From: an uncultured Clostridia bacterium
GTDB taxonomy: Bacteria; Bacillota; Clostridia; Christensenellales; Aristaeellaceae
DNA: 18,113 nucleotides
Direction of reading: 5' to 3'
Assembly: GCA_934663595.1 (NCBI GenBank)
Contig: CAKUKM010000042.1
Span: 1 to 18,113 of the forward strand
Shown here: positions 15,123-18,113 of the stretch, in pieces
Layout: each line of letters begins with the position of its first letter
Numbering within the stretch: the first letter of the stretch is position 1
Notes under the pieces: model-generated
The model's input: only the letters and a program-made list of their open reading frames with translations
Told to the model about the DNA's origin: nothing
Database searches by the model: none
Translations under genes and position numbers: made by a program

Positions 15123-15331
15123 CAAATCGCCTCCTCGCAAAAAACGTGCCTGAACACAATAACATATATTTCATAGCTCTGCGGTTAATATCAGGTTAAA
15201 CAATGCGGAAAATAAGGAAATAGCCCGGATTTTGCTGTAAAATAAAGGTATACTGAACTGCCGGGTCATGTCGTTTTGCGGAGAAAGAATCTATACTATT
15301 CCTACAACAAATCGAAAGCGAGGGCTTCAGC

Positions 15332-16147
15332 ATGAATGAATCTGTGATGACTTTCCGCGGGAAGTACAATTTTCTGAGCAACCTGTTCGCAGCCGCCTTC
15401 GAATGGGACGGGCGCATCTATCGCAACAGCGAAGCGGCGTTTCAGTCTGCAAAGTCCCTCGATCCGGCCGTCAGGGATCGATTTGCCGAAATGGCCGGCG
15501 CTGTGGCCAAGCGGGAGGGGAAGAAGGTCAGGCTGCGCGGCGATTGGGAGAGCGTAAAGGACGGCGTTATGGAGGAAGTCGTCCGGGCCAAATTTTCCCA
15601 GAATCCGGAATTGCTGCAGCGGCTGATCGATACCGGCGATATCGAGCTCGTCGAGGGCAATCGCTGGCACGACGCCTATTGGGGCGTGGATCTGGCGACC
15701 GGCGAGGGCGAAAACCACCTGGGAATCATTTTGATGAAGATCCGTTCGGAGCTTGGCGGCGCGGAACACCTTGAAAAGGCCCGGCAGATGAAGGCGGAAA
15801 AGGAAGAGGCGCGAAAGAGCGAGGCGGCCGCGCTGCAGGAGGCGAAGGATCGCATACGAGCCGAGCTGGACGCGCTTCCCGAATATGATTTCACCGGAAT
15901 GGAAATGAATACGAAGGCCTTCGGCACGGTGAAAATTTTGAGCCAGAACGGCGACAGGCTGCAATTCGAGGCCCGCGGCGCGATGAAGATGTTCGCGCTT
16001 CCCGGCTGCATCGTTCAGGGCTTTCTGATTCCGGACGATCCGGGAGTCATCGACGTATTCCAAAAGAAGCATGCGCTGCGGGAGCAATTGAAGTCTTTGG
16101 AGAAAAACGGCCTTCCGAAGCAGGCGGACGGCGGGAAAATGGGCTGA
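15332..16147 (+). CDS. NADAR-domain protein with coiled-coil and C-terminal beta domain
   Basis: This encodes 271 residues. Residues 6-142 are a NADAR (YbiA-like) domain: KYNFLSNLF at 11-19, NSEAAFQSAK at 32-41, DW at 71-72, VMEEVVRAKFSQNPELLQRLIDTG around 79-102, VEGNRWHDAYWGVD at 107-120 and ENHLGIILMKIR at 127-138. NADAR proteins are known as ADP-ribose or riboside N-glycosidases; some reverse guanine ADP-ribosylation of DNA, others act in flavin-pathway clean-up. A charged helix follows (about 146-182), then a small beta domain at about 193-235 (KAFGTVKILSQNGDRLQFEARG...FALPGCIVQGFL) that resembles an SH3/KOW-like tail. GAGGG at 15320-15324 sets the start. Two TATACT boxes (15249, 15292) lie upstream without clear -35 elements. 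No ADP-ribosyltransferase toxin is adjacent. Confidence 0.87.
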   Translation: MNESVMTFRGKYNFLSNLFAAAFEWDGRIYRNSEAAFQSAKSLDPAVRDRFAEMAGAVAKREGKKVRLRGDWESVKDGVMEEVVRAKFSQNPELLQRLIDTGDIELVEGNRWHDAYWGVDLATGEGENHLGIILMKIRSELGGAEHLEKARQMKAEKEEARKSEAAALQEAKDRIRAELDALPEYDFTGMEMNTKAFGTVKILSQNGDRLQFEARGAMKMFALPGCIVQGFLIPDDPGVIDVFQKKHALREQLKSLEKNGLPKQADGGKMG

Positions 16148-16184
16148 TTTGGCACAAAATTGTGTGTTAATTTCCGGTTTTGGG

Positions 16185-16213
16185 TTGACTCGGCGGCATT
16201 TCACGGGTAAGAT
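16185..16213 (+). promoter_or_regulatory. Promoter of the mgtE transcript
   Basis: TTGACT (16185-16190) and TAAGAT (16208-16213) are separated by exactly 17 bases. Transcription would begin near 16220, giving a leader of about 260 bases. Confidence 0.55.
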
Positions 16214-16217
16214 ATAA

Positions 16218-16249
16218 GGAGGGAAGCTTTCTGCTTCTCTCCCATTTTT
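16218..16249 (+). terminator. Terminator-like hairpin near the mgtE promoter
   Basis: GGAGGGAAGC (16218-16227) pairs with GCTTCTCTCC (16233-16242) with one G-U, followed by CATTTTT. It can end transcripts coming from the NADAR gene. It overlaps the predicted mgtE start point, so it is less likely to act on mgtE's own transcript. Confidence 0.55.
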
Positions 16250-16274
16250 CATTCTGATCAGGAGGTGGCAAAGC

Positions 16275-16346
16275 ATGGACGACGGTGGAAGATGTATGTC
16301 GACGGACGGCGTGCCTCGAAGCGTGCGTTCATTGCCGCGCCGCTGA
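16275..16346 (+). CDS. Putative 23-residue leader peptide upstream of mgtE
   Basis: This short frame has an ATG at 16275 and a TGA at 16344-16346, encoding 23 residues. It starts MDDGGRC and ends VRSLPRR, with acidic residues straight after the start and basic residues at the end. It is preceded by a near-perfect AGGAGGTGG at 16260-16268, nine bases from AGGAGG to the ATG, as good as any ribosome binding site in the window. It lies inside the transcribed leader of the magnesium channel gene. Enterobacterial mgtA has a leader peptide (MgtL) that begins with alternating acidic and proline residues and reports on magnesium through ribosome stability. The parallel is suggestive, not shown. The frame is too short for coding statistics, so translation rests on the binding site and position. 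Confidence 0.55.
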   Translation: MDDGGRCMSTDGVPRSVRSLPRR

Positions 16347-16483
16347 TTTCAGGCAGGTCTTCTTTCTTCATATAAGGATTCGATCGTCATAAACCAGGCG
16401 TCGCCTGCGCCCTTGCGGCAGCAGACGGCTGTGTTCTGCGTGCGCGAAATGCGCGCGATCAATCGTAAAGGAGGATGAAGCCC

Positions 16484-17854
16484 ATGGATTTCGAAAGAAT
16501 TTGCGTAAAACTCAATGCGCTGCTGGACGCCGGCAAGAAGGCCGAGCTTCGCGGCGCTCTGAACATGCTCAACGAGGTAGATATCGCCGAATATCTGCAG
16601 ACGCTGGACAACGATAAGATGCTGCTGGTGTTCCGGCTGCTGCCGAAGGACATTTCGGCGGAGATTTTTTCCTATATGGATTCCGACCAGCAGACGCGCA
16701 TCATCGATGCGCTGGGCGACGAGGAGGCCGTTCGCATTCTGGACGACATGTTCATCGACGATGCGGTCGACTTTCTGGAGGAGCTGCCCGCGGGCGTGGT
16801 CAAGCGCATTTTGAAGAATTGCGATGAAAACAAGCGCGCGCTGATCAACCAGTTCCTGCGCTATCCCGAAAACAGCGCCGGCAGCATCATGACCATCGAA
16901 TACATGGATTTCCATGTGGGCACGACGGTCGGCCAGGCGATGGATTCCATTCGCCAGAACGCGCCGGACAAGGAAACGATCAATACGCTGTATATTCTCG
17001 ACGATCGCCGCGTGCTGCTGGGCACGGTCGCGCTGAGAAAGCTGCTGCTGTCCAAGGACGATTGCAAGGTCGAGCAGCTGATGAACACGCAGGTGATCTC
17101 CGTGCGCACCACGGACGACCAGGAGCTCGTCGCCGACACGGTTCGCAAATACGACCTGCTGTCCATTCCGGTGGTCGATCATGAAAACCGCATGGTCGGC
17201 ATCGTCACGGTCGACGATATCGTGGACGTTATCGAAGAGGAAAACACCGAGGACTTCGAAAAGATGGCGGCTATGCTGCCTTCGGACGACACGTATCTGA
17301 AGACCAGCGTGCTGACGCTGGCGAAAAACCGCCTGCCGTGGCTGATGATCCTGATGATTTCGGCGCTGTTTACCGGCCAGATCATTACGCACTTTGAATC
17401 GGTGCTGCAGAACGCCGCGAGCATCGGCGTGGCGCTGGTCGCCAGTATTCCGATGCTGATGGACACCGGCGGCAATTGCGGCTCCCAGGCCTCGACGCTG
17501 GCGATCCGCGGCCTCGCGCTGGGCGAGATCGAGCCGAAAAACCTCTGGCAGGTGCTGTGGAAGGAGCTGCGCGTGGCGATGCTGCTCGGCGTGGTGCTCG
17601 CGTCGGTCAATTTCCTGAGAATCGCGTTTTTGACCAATTACGGCACCAACGTCGCGCTGATCATTTCGCTCACGATGTTCTGCACGATCGTGATTGCAAA
17701 GCTGATTGGCGGTTCGCTGCCGCTGCTGGCCAAGGCCGTGCACCTCGACCCCGCGCTGATGGCGAGCCCGCTGATTACCACGATGGTGGACGCGGCTTCG
17801 CTGACGATTCTGTTCACGATCGCCACCAAGATCTTCCATGTCGGTGCTGCATGA
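16484..17854 (+). CDS. mgtE: Magnesium channel/transporter MgtE
   Basis: This encodes 456 residues, full length for the family. Residues 1-130 are the helical MgtE N domain, with repeats such as MDSDQQTRIIDALGDEEAVRILDDM. CBS domains lie at about 134-193 (SIMTIEYMDFHVGTTVGQAM) and 197-255 (LMNTQVISVRTTDDQ...GIVTVDDIVDVI). A plug-type helix spans about 256-282. Five transmembrane helices follow, with the signature MDTGGNCGSQASTLAIRGLALGEI at 326-349 and D436 in TTMVDAASL as the likely pore aspartate. It gates Mg2+ influx at the membrane, closing when Mg2+ binds the cytoplasmic domains. ATG 16484 is preferred over 16475 because AAAGGAGG (16467-16474) is nine bases from the former and directly abuts the latter. 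A long leader with a small reading frame precedes it. Confidence 0.96.
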   Translation: MDFERICVKLNALLDAGKKAELRGALNMLNEVDIAEYLQTLDNDKMLLVFRLLPKDISAEIFSYMDSDQQTRIIDALGDEEAVRILDDMFIDDAVDFLEELPAGVVKRILKNCDENKRALINQFLRYPENSAGSIMTIEYMDFHVGTTVGQAMDSIRQNAPDKETINTLYILDDRRVLLGTVALRKLLLSKDDCKVEQLMNTQVISVRTTDDQELVADTVRKYDLLSIPVVDHENRMVGIVTVDDIVDVIEEENTEDFEKMAAMLPSDDTYLKTSVLTLAKNRLPWLMILMISALFTGQIITHFESVLQNAASIGVALVASIPMLMDTGGNCGSQASTLAIRGLALGEIEPKNLWQVLWKELRVAMLLGVVLASVNFLRIAFLTNYGTNVALIISLTMFCTIVIAKLIGGSLPLLAKAVHLDPALMASPLITTMVDAASLTILFTIATKIFHVGAA

Positions 17855-17867
17855 GATGCATATCAAA

Positions 17868-17890
17868 AAGCGCCCCTGATTGGGGCGCTT
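17868..17890. terminator. Hairpin after mgtE, possible terminator
   Basis: AAGCGCCCC (17868-17876) pairs with GGGGCGCTT (17882-17890) around a TGATT loop, 13 bases after the mgtE stop. The plus-strand tail is only CTTCAGCTT, while the minus strand carries a TTTTT run. It may therefore end transcription better for a gene arriving from the right. Confidence 0.6.
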
Positions 17891-18057
17891 CAGCTTGTCA
17901 AAACTGTGTTTTGACAAGCTGGTGGACGGGGGAGCAAGCTCCCCCGCCACTGCCACCCCTACCAGTCTCCGCTAAAATCCTTCGGATTTTCGGGCGCGGA
18001 GCCTGCAAGGAATCTTTTTTCGCTCTCGGGAAATGGGATTTCCCTTCGCGAAAAAAG
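17891..18057. repeat. Run of four consecutive inverted repeats, possible dispersed element
   Basis: Four hairpins follow one another. CAGCTTGTCAAAAC / GTTTTGACAAGCTG (17891-17921) is a perfect 14-bp stem. CGGGGGAGC / GCTCCCCCG spans 17927-17946. A nested stem with CTCCGC / GCGGAG outside and AAAATCC / GGATTTT inside spans 17967-18001. CTTTTTTCGC / GCGAAAAAAG spans 18014-18057 and encloses GGGAAAT / ATTTCCC. No gene is visible in 17855-18113. This looks like a REP-type or miniature element, but a second copy is not in the window. Confidence 0.55.
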
Positions 18058-18113
18058 CCCGCGCTCACCGCGCATGTCGCTGAGCTCGATTTTAAGTTCG
18101 AGAGGACTTCGCC

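Larger units (their letters stand above)
16148..16483 (+). other. Long leader region upstream of mgtE
   Basis: This 336-base gap holds a promoter, a hairpin with a short T-run, a 23-codon leader reading frame and a GC-rich structured stretch before the mgtE ribosome binding site. CAGGC occurs at both 16350-16354 and 16395-16399 and either could pair with GCCTG at 16403-16407, a possible switch. I do not recognise the conserved M-box (ykoK) or yybP-ykoY riboswitch core. Confidence 0.6.

Noticed and set aside
16218..16483. M-box or yybP-ykoY riboswitch before mgtE
   Set aside because: The conserved cores are not recognisable to me. A covariance-model search would be decisive.
16349..17956. Long minus-strand open frame opposite mgtE
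   Set aside because: The translation is His/Arg/Gln-rich without motifs, and the plus strand encodes an unmistakable MgtE.
17891..18057. CRISPR array
   Set aside because: The repeats are inverted and all different; there are no regularly spaced direct repeats.

Overview
The window reads as chromosomal DNA from a GC-rich member of the Bacillota, most likely a gut-type Clostridia. The grounds are strong AGGAGG-type ribosome binding sites, an ECF sigma factor paired with a DUF4179-type anti-sigma protein, a clostridial-style XRE regulator, a CBS-containing MgtE and many intrinsic terminators. I saw no tRNA, rRNA, CRISPR array, transposase or integrase. Species cannot be named from sequence alone.

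Layout, left to right. Positions 1-274 hold a poorly supported partial reading frame at the edge and a clear promoter. Positions 275-1370 hold two unfamiliar genes, a soluble protein and a four-helix membrane protein, closed by a terminator. Positions 1590-3495 hold an ECF sigma factor and its membrane-anchored anti-sigma partner, with a possible autoregulatory promoter and a terminator. An AraC-family regulator (3510-4376, minus) is divergent from a long plus-strand cluster. That cluster encodes a beta-lactamase-fold serine hydrolase, a MalY/PatB-type PLP enzyme, a complete branched-chain-amino-acid-type ABC importer (two permeases, two ATPases, one binding protein), two tandem alpha/beta-hydrolase-fold proteins and an MFS transporter (4687-14832). 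An intrinsic terminator splits it after the binding protein. A bidirectional terminator follows, then a small XRE regulator (minus), a NADAR-domain protein, and the magnesium channel mgtE behind a long leader. The last 260 bases are a run of hairpins with no gene.

How the genes may work together. The AraC regulator probably controls the adjacent cluster: three copies of GATARGATWYTT lie in the divergent region, two of them exactly 21 bp apart just upstream of an extended -10 that lacks a good -35. This is the classic geometry of an AraC-activated promoter. The cluster looks like an uptake and breakdown module: periplasmic-type binding protein and importer, then amide or ester hydrolysis, then PLP-dependent C-S cleavage or transamination, with an exporter or second importer at the end. 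The substrate cannot be read from the sequence.

The most interesting points are the AraC operator array, the alpha/beta hydrolase followed by an overlapping twin that has lost its nucleophilic serine, a well-translated-looking 23-codon leader peptide upstream of mgtE, the XRE reading frame that runs through its own terminator before any stop codon, and the NADAR protein with an extra C-terminal domain.
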